DNA of 22,802 nucleotides, taken from assembly GCA_030374735.1 (NCBI GenBank), contig JASCIV010000363.1, positions 1 through 22,802 of the forward strand. Direction: 5' to 3'. The translations under genes were made by a program, and so were the position numbers. The stretch comes from Gracilaria caudata (lineage: Eukaryota; Rhodophyta; Florideophyceae; Gracilariales; Gracilariaceae). Within the stretch, counting starts at the first letter, position 1. Every line of letters starts with the position of its first letter. Under the pieces are notes generated by a model. The model saw nothing but the letters and a program-made list of their open reading frames with translations, was not told where the DNA came from and did no database searches. Shown piece by piece: positions 1-8,540 of the stretch.

Positions 1-80
1 GTTTCGGACTAATCCGAAACTGTTTTGAAACTTTATCCGAAACGAAGTTCATTTCGGATTTTTCGGATTGATCCGAAACG
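1..80. repeat. Array of inverted GTTTCGGA/TCCGAAAC octamers
   Basis: Six copies of the core TTTCGGA or its complement TCCGAAA lie in 80 bases: 2-8, 13-19, 36-42, 52-58, 61-67 and 72-78. The first two form a perfect inverted repeat, GTTTCGGA-CTAA-TCCGAAAC (1-20). The last two form TTTCGGAT-TG-ATCCGAAA (61-78). The array touches the window edge, so it may continue to the left. It could be the end of a repeat or mobile element, or a cluster of binding sites about 350 bp upstream of the C2 gene. I recognise no family. Confidence 0.8.
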
Positions 81-428
81 AAAGAGGCCTGGGTGGGACG
101 GAAGCCCAAAGCAAGGAGTACGACGTACCCTGGGGTACGCACGCGGGGCGGGCACGTGCCACGCGCAGCGCCGAAGAAACGAGCGTGCAGCCGCCGCACT
201 GACGCAGTCGTGCAAGCAAGCAAGCAAGCAAACACGCGCACGCGGCGCCGGTTTCGCGGTGCATTGCTGGCCGTCGCGCCACGAAAAAAACACCCAAAAC
301 AGGCCATTTTCTCCCACGTCACTGCCGCGTAGATACACCGAGCTCTCTCAGCAACCGACGCCGTTTTAAAAACTCCGCGCCACATCGTCGCACTTCCGCG
401 CGTCCAAGGCCTCTGCTAACCTTCTACA
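81..428 (+). promoter_or_regulatory. GC-rich upstream region of the C2-domain gene
   Basis: No convincing gene lies in this stretch. It is rich in CpG and in CGC/ACG runs. It holds a 7-bp inverted repeat (124-139, CGTACCC-TG-GGGTACG), a 10-bp palindrome GGCACGTGCC with a CACGTG core (151-160) and a (GCAA)5 microsatellite (212-231). I infer that it is promoter and 5' UTR of the gene starting at 429. No clear TATA box is visible. Confidence 0.5.
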
Positions 429-2072
429 ATGCCCACCGAACCCATCCAGGTGCGTCTTATGGGCGCTTCCGGCTTGCCGGCCGTCAATAAGGTCGGCAAT
501 ATGTCGGACCCCTACGCCGTGCTGCAGGTCGTGCGAACCAAGGAAACACACACGTCGCACTATTGCCTCAACACCATAGACCCAACCTGGTACGAATGCT
601 TCGTGTTCCACAGCGTCAACCCCAGCGATGTGCTGGCTATCAGCCTCTTCGACAAGAATCTGGTAAAGAGTGACATTCCAATCGGCACCGCCTTCATCTC
701 CATTGGTCACGCCTTATCGCACGCGTCCGCAGTTGTGTCGCAAGCCGCTTTCGAAGCCTCTCAATCCGCTGCTGCAATGAATGCACCGCAAGCTTCCCAT
801 CCCTCTGTTCCGCTGTCGTTTCAAAATCTCTCCGATGCCATCCCGCCACCGCCTAATTCCTCTCGTCCCATTCCGCCCTCGTCAATCCCTCCCTCTTATT
901 ATCCTCCGCAGGATAGTCCTCCATATTCTGGTTCCACTTCGTTCGATACACCACGTTCCACACCGTCTACTTCAAGCCTTTCTTCTACAGATGCTATGCA
1001 TTACTATCATCCCTCCACAAGCGATACGTTTCAGCCTCTAAAACCACAGCTCTCAAACGAAGCAGGTTTGAAGAACTTCTCGCAACCTGGTTCGCCTCCA
1101 GACACGTCGCCCTCCCTCGCAGACGCTCCTACGCAGCGATACATGACCATGACTTATGCTGTTGCCCCTCAGGGCAACATCACGCTTGTTGTCGCACCAG
1201 CAACCGTCGCCAATCTGTGCGCCATGGTTCCATCAAAGCTGTACAAGCGCTTTCAGATCAATAAGACTCTCGAACAAATCACTGCAATGCACACCAAACC
1301 GTCACAGAGCCAATCCGGTCTCGGCAGTATCGGCCAGCATGTGGGCAAGTTTGTGAAGAAAGTGAAACCGCTACAAGCTGCTCTTGACTCTGTACACCCC
1401 ATTCAATCCGTTTTTCAAGAACATTCCACATGGAAAATCAATGTGCTCGGCGTACTGGACATCTTCGGGAACAAGCGCCATGGGTGGAATCGGTCGTACA
1501 GGGCGGCCCAAAAAATCTTCCAAGGCCCGGGTTCAGTAGTCGCGACACAGATTGTCAAATTGCAGCACGCGTACCTATATGGTGGTGCGGTTTCGGTTAG
1601 ACCTCTGCAAACGTTGAGGGAGGGTTTGCAAGAAGTTCGGGGGAGCATACTAGATGGCAAGGACTTTTGCGAGGTGCTTGATTATGGTCACAGGCGGGGC
1701 AAACCACGCTTGTTCACATACGTGTTGATGCCCAACAAACTGTACCTGGCCGAAACAGGGGCCGAGTTTTTCCGCGATATGATGTCTAAACATGCAATGC
1801 ACTCTTCGGCAAGTACAGACGTCGTATACGCAGGGGAACTACAATTTGTGGTGACGGGCTACGGTACCGACAACCCGAAGGCCAAGCTCATTGTAGACAA
1901 TAATTCCGGGACCTACGCCCCAGGTCAAGAAGACCTGCCCAAAGTTGCAGAAGTATTCCGTCGCAACTTTCCTGGCCTTGAAGTGCTCGCACTTGACTTT
2001 CGGGATCCGTATTTGGCCACACTGAGTACTCGATTACCTCCTACTAACCTGCAAGAAGAAACCGTTTACTAA
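429..2072 (+). CDS. C2-domain protein with Pro/Ser-rich linker and conserved C-terminal domain
   Basis: This intronless 547-aa protein starts at an ATG with A at -3. Residues 5-95 form a C2 domain, with an SDPYA strand-loop motif (26-30), DPTW (51-54) and a second loop with D75 and D82. Some usual calcium-binding Asp positions are not acidic (N20, N77), so calcium binding may be weak and a lipid- or protein-binding role is possible. Residues 115-235 are Pro/Ser-rich and probably disordered. The C-terminal half (about 238-540) has no named fold that I can give. It ends in a distinctive DNNSGTYAP motif (490-498) followed by an FPGLEVL strand, a pattern I associate with uncharacterised C2-type proteins of fungi and protists. 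There is no signal peptide or membrane segment, so it is probably cytosolic and peripheral to membranes. Its stop is 89 bp from the stop of the convergent homeodomain gene. Confidence 0.85.
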   Translation: MPTEPIQVRLMGASGLPAVNKVGNMSDPYAVLQVVRTKETHTSHYCLNTIDPTWYECFVFHSVNPSDVLAISLFDKNLVKSDIPIGTAFISIGHALSHASAVVSQAAFEASQSAAAMNAPQASHPSVPLSFQNLSDAIPPPPNSSRPIPPSSIPPSYYPPQDSPPYSGSTSFDTPRSTPSTSSLSSTDAMHYYHPSTSDTFQPLKPQLSNEAGLKNFSQPGSPPDTSPSLADAPTQRYMTMTYAVAPQGNITLVVAPATVANLCAMVPSKLYKRFQINKTLEQITAMHTKPSQSQSGLGSIGQHVGKFVKKVKPLQAALDSVHPIQSVFQEHSTWKINVLGVLDIFGNKRHGWNRSYRAAQKIFQGPGSVVATQIVKLQHAYLYGGAVSVRPLQTLREGLQEVRGSILDGKDFCEVLDYGHRRGKPRLFTYVLMPNKLYLAETGAEFFRDMMSKHAMHSSASTDVVYAGELQFVVTGYGTDNPKAKLIVDNNSGTYAPGQEDLPKVAEVFRRNFPGLEVLALDFRDPYLATLSTRLPPTNLQEETVY

Positions 2073-2161
2073 ACACCTCGAAGAACTCCTAACCTGTATC
2101 CACAACGTTCTTACGTAACAATACACCGATCTTACTCGCATTTACTTGCAATTATGTAAAA

Positions 2162-4042
2162 TCATTGTTCCCCCGTCGATGAAGTCGCAGGCGCAACCGT
2201 CTGCGACACATTTGCGTGGCTTTCTGCAGCGGGTTCAGTGGCTTCGGTAGCACCTTCAAGGAGAGCAAGCTGCTCAGCGCTACCAGTTCGAATCTGGGCG
2301 AGAAACTCACGCATAATAACTTTAGAACCAGAGCTAAGACGCGCACCTTCTGCGGGAAGCTTCTCCATTATCGCGTCGAGAACCCCAACACTGGTTTCCA
2401 ATGGTTGCATCACACTAACCAGGGTTAAACCACTCTGTAACTCTGACAAAAAGAACTCCGAGCTCACATGCTCGACAATCTTGGACTGCTCTGGAAAGGC
2501 ACTGTTCGTCGCCCTCTCGAAAAAAGCAACACATCTGCGATGGCATTCCTCCGATGTCCACCCTTGACATGGATTGTCGTCACCGACAAGCTCAGGAATA
2601 GCTGAGAAGCGAGGCCTCTTCATTCGCGACGGGTGGGGAGCACCACTCTTAATTAGTTCTTCAATGTCCCGGTTTGCACCCGCCATGGCAGCGTTCTTCG
2701 CATCGCCGGGTGATAACGCCACAGACGACACAGGGAGTGGCGATGAGATTGCAGCGAGGCCATGGGAAAGTGGAAGAGTGAGGCCGCCAGACGGCACAGT
2801 TGTCGGGGCGGAGTGATGATGTGTTTGTTTAACTCTCTTGTTCCTGGAATATATTCCGCTCTTGACGTAGCTACGTTTGCCAGCTTTTGACGCCTGATTG
2901 ATGTGATTGCGTTTGTGACGTGCTCGACGATTCTTAAACCATAGGACAAGGTTGTGCATCGGCATTCCAATCGCCTCTGACAAATATGTTAATGTGGTTG
3001 CATCTGGAGTAGGATTTTGTTCGAAAGCGGCAATCAAGGTCTTGAGCTGCTCACCGGAGGCGTGATAGCGTTCCGAGCCCCTTTTCGCACGCTCCACCAA
3101 GCGACGCGGCGGAATAGATACAGGTGGGTGCGGTGCTTGTTTAGGGTCATACACTGTAGCCACGGGTGTGTGTTCTTCATCCACAGTTCTATTCACAGCG
3201 AAGTCACCGACGGCAGCTGGTGCCGACACAGCCGCGGCAGCAGTAGGAAAGGAACTTGACTGGGCAAGTTGAGCGGCTTGTTCCTCAGAAAGCGGATTAG
3301 GAGCATCCAGCTGCGCCTCAGTTTTCTGCAAAGCGTGTGCTACGGACGACGAATGATGTATCTCCGAATCAGTAACCGTTGGCACAGCAGTCTGCACAAG
3401 CTGTGACTCCGACTGCGCGGCCAACATCTCCTGCGAGCCGGGAATAGGCTGCGCTTGGTTTTCGGCTTCAGTAATTGCTTGTTGTGACTGTTCAGTGGCA
3501 GCTGTAAAATCTATAGCGTGCTGTGCAGCCTGTTCGGAAAGCTGCGTCTCTGCGGTGTGAATAGGTTGCGGCTCTTGTTGTGTAGTCGAGGGTGCTCCCG
3601 GTTGTGGCTGCGGCTGCGGCTGCGGCTTGACTTGCACAGCATGTTGGGCGACGGCGTGGAGATCGTGCTGCAATTCTGGCGCTATATCCGTTAGTGATGG
3701 TTGCGAGGCATCCGTCAGCTGTGAAGAAACCGCAACGGCATGCTCGCGCTCGGGTCTCACATTTTGCTCATCAACGGCGTTGTGTTCTTCTCCGGCGGCG
3801 TCATCCGGCGCAGAGGGCGCGGCGTCTCGAAGCGGTTCATGGTCGTCGTCGGCGTTTGACGGCACCGCATGTGGGGTGACGGACGGGGGTTGGCATTCAT
3901 CGCGCGGCAGCAGAGAAGCCGTTTGCGGCAAAGACTGTGAGGAGGACGGGTGGGTAGAGGATGATGGCGGAGGCGGCTGCTGGATGGAGGCAGGGGATGG
4001 AGCAGGGGGTGAGCTAGCGCCGTGGAGCGGGGCCTCGTCCAT
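2162..4042 (-). CDS. Homeodomain transcription factor
   Basis: The protein has 626 aa and its start sits in a good context (GCCATGG). Residues 319-380 form a homeodomain. The recognition helix reads LVLWFKNRRARHKR (365-378) with the invariant W368, F369, N371 and R373, and basic residues follow it (KRNH, KRSYVK, RNKRVK), suggesting nuclear localisation. The loop appears to have normal length, so it is not obviously of the TALE class. The first 310 residues are low-complexity and rich in Pro, Gln, Ala and Ser, including a (PQ)4 run coded by a TGCGGC-type repeat near 3606-3626; such regions often act as activation domains. The C-terminal part (about 475-590) looks folded and helical but I do not recognise it. 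The expected role is DNA-sequence-specific regulation in the nucleus; target genes cannot be read from the sequence. Confidence 0.88.
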   Translation of the reverse strand: MDEAPLHGASSPPAPSPASIQQPPPPSSSTHPSSSQSLPQTASLLPRDECQPPSVTPHAVPSNADDDHEPLRDAAPSAPDDAAGEEHNAVDEQNVRPEREHAVAVSSQLTDASQPSLTDIAPELQHDLHAVAQHAVQVKPQPQPQPQPGAPSTTQQEPQPIHTAETQLSEQAAQHAIDFTAATEQSQQAITEAENQAQPIPGSQEMLAAQSESQLVQTAVPTVTDSEIHHSSSVAHALQKTEAQLDAPNPLSEEQAAQLAQSSSFPTAAAAVSAPAAVGDFAVNRTVDEEHTPVATVYDPKQAPHPPVSIPPRRLVERAKRGSERYHASGEQLKTLIAAFEQNPTPDATTLTYLSEAIGMPMHNLVLWFKNRRARHKRNHINQASKAGKRSYVKSGIYSRNKRVKQTHHHSAPTTVPSGGLTLPLSHGLAAISSPLPVSSVALSPGDAKNAAMAGANRDIEELIKSGAPHPSRMKRPRFSAIPELVGDDNPCQGWTSEECHRRCVAFFERATNSAFPEQSKIVEHVSSEFFLSELQSGLTLVSVMQPLETSVGVLDAIMEKLPAEGARLSSGSKVIMREFLAQIRTGSAEQLALLEGATEATEPAAESHANVSQTVAPATSSTGEQ

Positions 4043-4654
4043 GGCGTTTGGATTAGGACGGGATGGGCAATTGGCTCGGCGAGAGGATCTGGGGATCAGC
4101 TTTGTGCCGACTTTTTAGCGCTCTCGCCATGTGCATTGCGCCCAAGCTCGGCGTCGGCACGATGCACAGCTTCCCGGCCCGCGTTTTGGCTGCGTCGAGG
4201 CTTTGGCGTGGGGGGCGCTTCGAAAACACTGCTGGTTCCGGTTACTACTCCATACAGCAATTCTCGTCACACGACGTGGACAGGTCATACACATGTTATG
4301 TAGGAAGCTGATTCGTGCATTGCTGTTGAGCAGCAACCCACATCTCCAGCTGTACCCGTGTCCCTCGCATATGCTGTGTTGCACGAAGGTACCTTCATTA
4401 CTTCTTGCTTAGAATCGAAGTTGTAGACTTGCGGCCTCCAATCCAGACTTCCAAGTACAACCTTTCTCTTTCGAAATCACCTTTCCCAAAGAGTCGCTTC
4501 GAAGAATCAAGTGATTCTCGTCTTCTTTTTGTAATCAGTTCAAGATCAATTCTATGGAGCAGAGTGGACTTTTGCAAATTATTGGACGCGGTCTTCGTAA
4601 TCTAGTAGAAAAAGAAGCGTCTGAGGTTTTTGAAAACAATTCAAATACACAAGA

Positions 4655-4707
4655 TGACTAAATTTGACTAAATAAAGCATTTTATGGTGACTAGTGACTA
4701 CTAGTCA
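4655..4707. repeat. TGACTA element cluster with inverted repeat
   Basis: Two tandem 10-bp units, TGACTAAATT and TGACTAAATA, occupy 4655-4674. A perfect inverted repeat, TGACTAGT-GACT-ACTAGTCA, follows at 4688-4707. The core resembles AP-1/bZIP half-sites (TGACTMA), but function is not shown. It lies just left of the C2-gene fragment and over 600 bp from either neighbouring gene start. Confidence 0.6.
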
Positions 4708-4736
4708 GTGGAGATGCCTAAATAGCTTAGTGACAA

Positions 4737-4853
4737 ATGTATCAGCCTAATACGTGCCCCATCGTCGTCGTACTGAAACCTTACAAACACTTCCAGATCA
4801 ACAGAACTATCGAACAAATCACTAACATTATAATGTACTCTAAGACACTGTGA
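4737..4853 (+). pseudogene. Truncated relative of the C2-domain gene
   Basis: A 38-codon ATG-to-TGA frame matches residues 262-285 of the C2 protein encoded at 429-2072. Shared residues include NxC, YK.FQIN, T.EQIT and others. At DNA level, 4790-4823 matches 1250-1283 at 29 of 34 bases without gaps, and the match extends about 40 bases to the left with one 3-base insertion. After the match, the frame stops at 4851; weaker similarity (around CAGAxCCAA) may run to about 4890. Most substitutions in the core keep the amino acid or are conservative, so it may derive from a diverged paralog rather than from the neighbouring gene itself. Everything else of the 547-codon gene is missing, so I call it a gene remnant. 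A short functional peptide is possible but unlikely. Confidence 0.6.
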
Positions 4854-5421
4854 CAGACCAACTTTGATCTGACCAAAAATATCAGGATTTGTGTTCTGTA
4901 GCCGCCAAGAACGGAAGCACGTTTTTCAGGGATGAGTCACTCATACCCTTGTAATGGGTGAAGGCGAATCACGAGTCTGCGCTAAAATGTGCACTTTTCA
5001 GTTTTATGTTTTTTTATCAATCCATGTATAATGTGTTGTTGATTGGTTGACGTTTCCGAGTGCACCCTGCTGCCGTCATAGACACGTCATGAGGTCTTGA
5101 GAGCGCTCCAAATCTTGCTTACCGCAAGCCTCCATATCTTATCTGTTCTAAGTATCTGAGGAGCCCAATAGTACGTCAAAAGTGGGAGTAATTGCCCCTG
5201 CATGTAAGAAGTTCGAATGCACACATTTGTCTTTGGCTCACTAGGCTTGCATCAAGTACGCAGTACATCAGCCGAAGAGAAAGCAGATACCAACTGGAGT
5301 TTGCAATTATCAATATATTCAACCTTAATCGAGATGGAGTGCTTAGACAGAATTTATCTCCCTTAGAAGACGCGCCATTGATTGCGGAAAAAGGCACAAA
5401 ACTGACAAAGTGACCCGTATC

Positions 5422-6924
5422 TCACACCGCCGCACCCACCTGCTCAGCAACTGGAGAGCTCACATCCTCATCAACGTCTAATTTCGTCTCATCGTCATCC
5501 AAGAGCTTTCCCGCGACACCATCGTCCCCAACGTAGTAGCCATCAGAATCAACGTTGAAAGAACTCATGATAACTGTAAATGCGAGAGCACTGAAGAAAT
5601 ACACCGTGATAACTATGGATACGGAAAGTACAGCGACAGCCGGCCAAGACTTCTCCTGTCGTCCTTGGATGTTAAAGTCGGGATTGAAAATGAGTCCGAA
5701 GAAGAAGAACATGTCAAGGTTGCATCGGTCTTCCTTGCCTTCGCATTCCAACTGAACCATGTGAAGCACAAACATAAATGCCGTGAGCAAGGCCCATCCC
5801 ACGCCACTGGCCAACAGCAGCACCCTTCTGGAGCTTCTTATCGGTTTTAACAGACGCAAGGTGCTTTCATACAAGGGCAGCACAGTAATGATAGACAGTA
5901 TGAATCCGAGAGTCATGGTACTGACACCAATCCATGTGACGTTCATGAGAGTGAACACGAATCCGACAAAGGTGAATAACAGAGCCGAGAGCGACAGCTG
6001 CTTCGCCAGGGACAACATCTTGGAACGCGATGCGCGAATCAGACCCCAGTTGATGCAGATGAACACCACGACAATAATCAACCAGTACCCGAAGTAGGTA
6101 GCCCACTCGACAAACGTAGGCGTGTCCTGATATCCAAACAGAGCCCGCAACATAGCAAAGAATTCATTTTCCTTGTCATGACAGCAGCCTTTTGTAGACC
6201 ACATGGTCGCATTGTACCAATCACGTTCCTCGGCAGGCTTCCAAGGACCAAACCAGTCCACCTCCTGTAGTTCATGGAAGGCGTGACTGACCAATCCCGC
6301 AGCAAATGCCATCAATACAAAGCTAGACACAAGGAAGAATTTGAGAATATCCAATTGAAGCAATCCTCTGAACACGAGGAAGGAAGCACCAATACCGACG
6401 ATGATGGCCAGGATTCCTGGCAGAGGGATTGCGCGCCAGCCTCCGTTTTCGTCGGCGTTGGCAGTTCCGATGAGGAAGATAACGGTCTCAATACCCTCCC
6501 TCAATACCTGCACGAATACCATGAAGAAGATGGCAAGCTTGCGTCGCAGTGGGCTCTTTTCTTCATCTTCGACAATCTCATCGACTTCGCGTTCAATCTT
6601 GGTACGCAAATTCTTGCCCAAGACCATCATCCAAACAATCATCCATGTGAGCAATGAAGCGGCGATTAAGAAGGTAATACCCTCAAAGATCTTTTCAGCA
6701 TCACCCTGGAAAAGCTGATCTCCCCTGGTCCACACGACAATTCCGAAGGCAAGTCCAACTATCCCAGAGATTACAATACCGCCAATGGCACCCCACCATA
6801 CGTAGCGACGGTATTGAGTGGCACCAATCTTATTAATGTATGCCAGTACAATACCAACGACGAGACAAGCCTCCAACACTTCTCGCAAAACAATGAAAAA
6901 CGCCGGGATCGAGAACACAGTCAT
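5422..6924 (-). CDS. FTR1: FTR1-family high-affinity iron permease
   Basis: This 500-aa polytopic membrane protein has two copies of the family signature R-E-x-x-E: REVLE at 14-18 in the first membrane segment and REGIE at 142-146 in the fourth. In yeast Ftr1 such motifs bind iron during transport. About seven to nine hydrophobic segments are visible. A charged loop (104-130) lies before the second motif and a luminal or external stretch with CCHDKENE lies near residue 250. The acidic C-terminal tail (about 470-495) is probably cytosolic. In fungi and some algae FTR1 works with a multicopper ferroxidase that oxidises Fe2+ to Fe3+ for uptake; no such gene is in this window. The length is somewhat greater than yeast Ftr1. 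The start is the ATG with A at -3 just before the hydrophobic segment. The location is probably the plasma membrane or a vacuole-type membrane. Confidence 0.93.
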   Translation of the reverse strand: MTVFSIPAFFIVLREVLEACLVVGIVLAYINKIGATQYRRYVWWGAIGGIVISGIVGLAFGIVVWTRGDQLFQGDAEKIFEGITFLIAASLLTWMIVWMMVLGKNLRTKIEREVDEIVEDEEKSPLRRKLAIFFMVFVQVLREGIETVIFLIGTANADENGGWRAIPLPGILAIIVGIGASFLVFRGLLQLDILKFFLVSSFVLMAFAAGLVSHAFHELQEVDWFGPWKPAEERDWYNATMWSTKGCCHDKENEFFAMLRALFGYQDTPTFVEWATYFGYWLIIVVVFICINWGLIRASRSKMLSLAKQLSLSALLFTFVGFVFTLMNVTWIGVSTMTLGFILSIITVLPLYESTLRLLKPIRSSRRVLLLASGVGWALLTAFMFVLHMVQLECEGKEDRCNLDMFFFFGLIFNPDFNIQGRQEKSWPAVAVLSVSIVITVYFFSALAFTVIMSSFNVDSDGYYVGDDGVAGKLLDDDETKLDVDEDVSSPVAEQVGAAV

Positions 6925-8540
6925 GATGCTGGGCTCGAGAGTATCAGATCACACAGAGAAAAAAAAGGAGATGCAGTCGATTAGCAAGTCTCGTGCGCAC
7001 AGCGGTGAGGCAACCTGCTGCACCAAACCAACGATCGGCTCTATTTAGGATGACGCCACTTTCTTCCCGGCAGTGACCAAGGGTATTAAAGATACGCAGG
7101 GAGCTCAGAAAACTGTCTGCGACGTTGGAAATCGGAGCTCACACGCAAACCGCAGCATACACCACAGTGCGCGGCCAAGTCCACGGGTGTGTCTTGGTCC
7201 ACATGCAGTATGTGCTTAGAGCCCGTTACGACGGCGCTACAGACACACTCGTGCGCCATTCGTGCGGCATTCCTGCTGCCGGCGCACCCACAGCAGCTTG
7301 GACTACACGGAATTGGCGCCAACGCCGCGAGATTGGCCTGTTTAGCGCGCATAAGGGTGGCGCTTTCCAAGTGTGCCACGGGCGAATTCCGCGCCGACAG
7401 CGGCGGCGGTTGGGCCCGGATTTTTTGGGCTGCGAGCCAATCCACGACGCGCGTCCTAAGTGCTCGCGTGTGAAACGTGTGCGTCGCGTGTGCTCGCTCA
7501 CGTGACGGCTTGCGTGGGTGGCGGATCGGCTGCAGCTTGCGGCTGTTGCATGCTCTCGCTCGTGAGCTCGTATCGCTCGCTGCGCGCCGTTTCCGTACCG
7601 TCGAGACGCGTGCGAGGCGCGTGCGGCTTGAGGCACGCCAAGCTCACCCGCTTCTGGCGACAGCGCGGTGTCGGTGCCTCGACACAAAGATGCGCATAAT
7701 CGCTGGCGGCGCTTTTTCGTGCGCTCTTCTTGCTGAATGCCGCAAGAATTAGTGCTGCTGCGCGCGACGGGTTTTGTTGCCGGCCCCGCCGGGGCTGGAC
7801 AGGCCGCGTCCAGCTCCGATCTCCAGATATGGGCGTTCCTGCGCAGCTTCCTGGACGAGTCATCGGTTGTTCGTGGACGCAATTGGCGCGATTGCTGCGG
7901 ATGGAATGACGTACAAGGGTAATGTGTCAATAACGGTAGCCCTTGCAGAGGCTGCAGATGCACAACAGTACTCGCGCACTTCCACATGACATGCATTGTG
8001 TCACCCTGTGGATGGGCTCCATATCTTCTACCCGCGCAACGTCAGTTAGTCATGAGAGAGCCGCATCTGTTGCAACCCTACTTTCTGCATGTGCTGCCCC
8101 TGCCTGGGCGTCGGAAACTCTTGTCCCAAGGATCGCGGTCTTCTCCACAAGCTGCGCTTGCCGCCGCAGTCACAGTTTCGGCGGGAACGGGGCATTGTGA
8201 TGACGGTGATCTTGTCAATGAGGTTGCCGCAACGCATTTGCGTGATCTTTCAGCCCACACCTTCCCGATACCACACCACCCACTCCGGCGACACGGTGCT
8301 GTAAGCACTGATACCCACATGTAATGATTTCTTCGTGTACACGTGGTGTACTGTCCAGCTGGTACAACGAGTGACAAGTGTGTAGTGTTATGTTTCAGCT
8401 CTCGCCATCTTTGGTGATGCCTGCCTTCTGCGAGTGTTGCGATCTGCTCCGTGGAGTTACCATTCCCGCCGTAACACATGTCGGAAGCGCAACAGCCGAC
8501 GCGCAACAGCCGACGTGCTCCATCGAAGACCAAAGCCCAA
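6925..8540. promoter_or_regulatory. GC-rich divergent spacer between FTR1 and HIS3-like gene
   Basis: This 1.6-kb spacer separates two divergently transcribed genes. The part from about 7100 to 7900 is clearly GC- and CpG-rich. It carries long chance frames in several phases, with Arg/Ala/Ser-rich translations and no recognisable motif, so I do not call a gene. An 8-bp palindrome TCACGTGA (7498-7505, CACGTG core) and a GGCCCCGCCGGGGC-like hairpin near 7780 are visible. I infer promoters for both genes. No tRNA or other structured RNA was recognised. Confidence 0.5.
8487..8514. repeat. 14-bp perfect tandem repeat
   Basis: GCGCAACAGCCGAC occurs twice back to back (8487-8500 and 8501-8514). It lies between two possible starts of the dehydratase gene (8478 and 8541). 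A 14-bp unit is not a multiple of three, which argues that this stretch is untranslated leader. Confidence 0.85.

Larger units (their letters stand above)
4043..5421. other. Intergenic region between homeodomain gene and FTR1
   Basis: About 1.4 kb lies between the start of the homeodomain gene and the 3' end of FTR1. No intact gene is convincing. The left 400 bp are GC-richer and probably carry the homeodomain promoter. From about 4400 the DNA is AT-richer and holds a cluster of TGACTA elements (4655-4707) and a decayed fragment related to the C2 gene (4737-4853, listed separately). From about 4900 to 5421 I see only short frames on both strands and no motif. Confidence 0.6.

Noticed and set aside
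7226..7996. A 256-codon minus-strand frame in the FTR1/HIS3 spacer
   Set aside because: Composition is Arg/Ala/Ser/His-rich without domain-like pattern; several other frames are open in the same GC-rich stretch, as expected from base composition.
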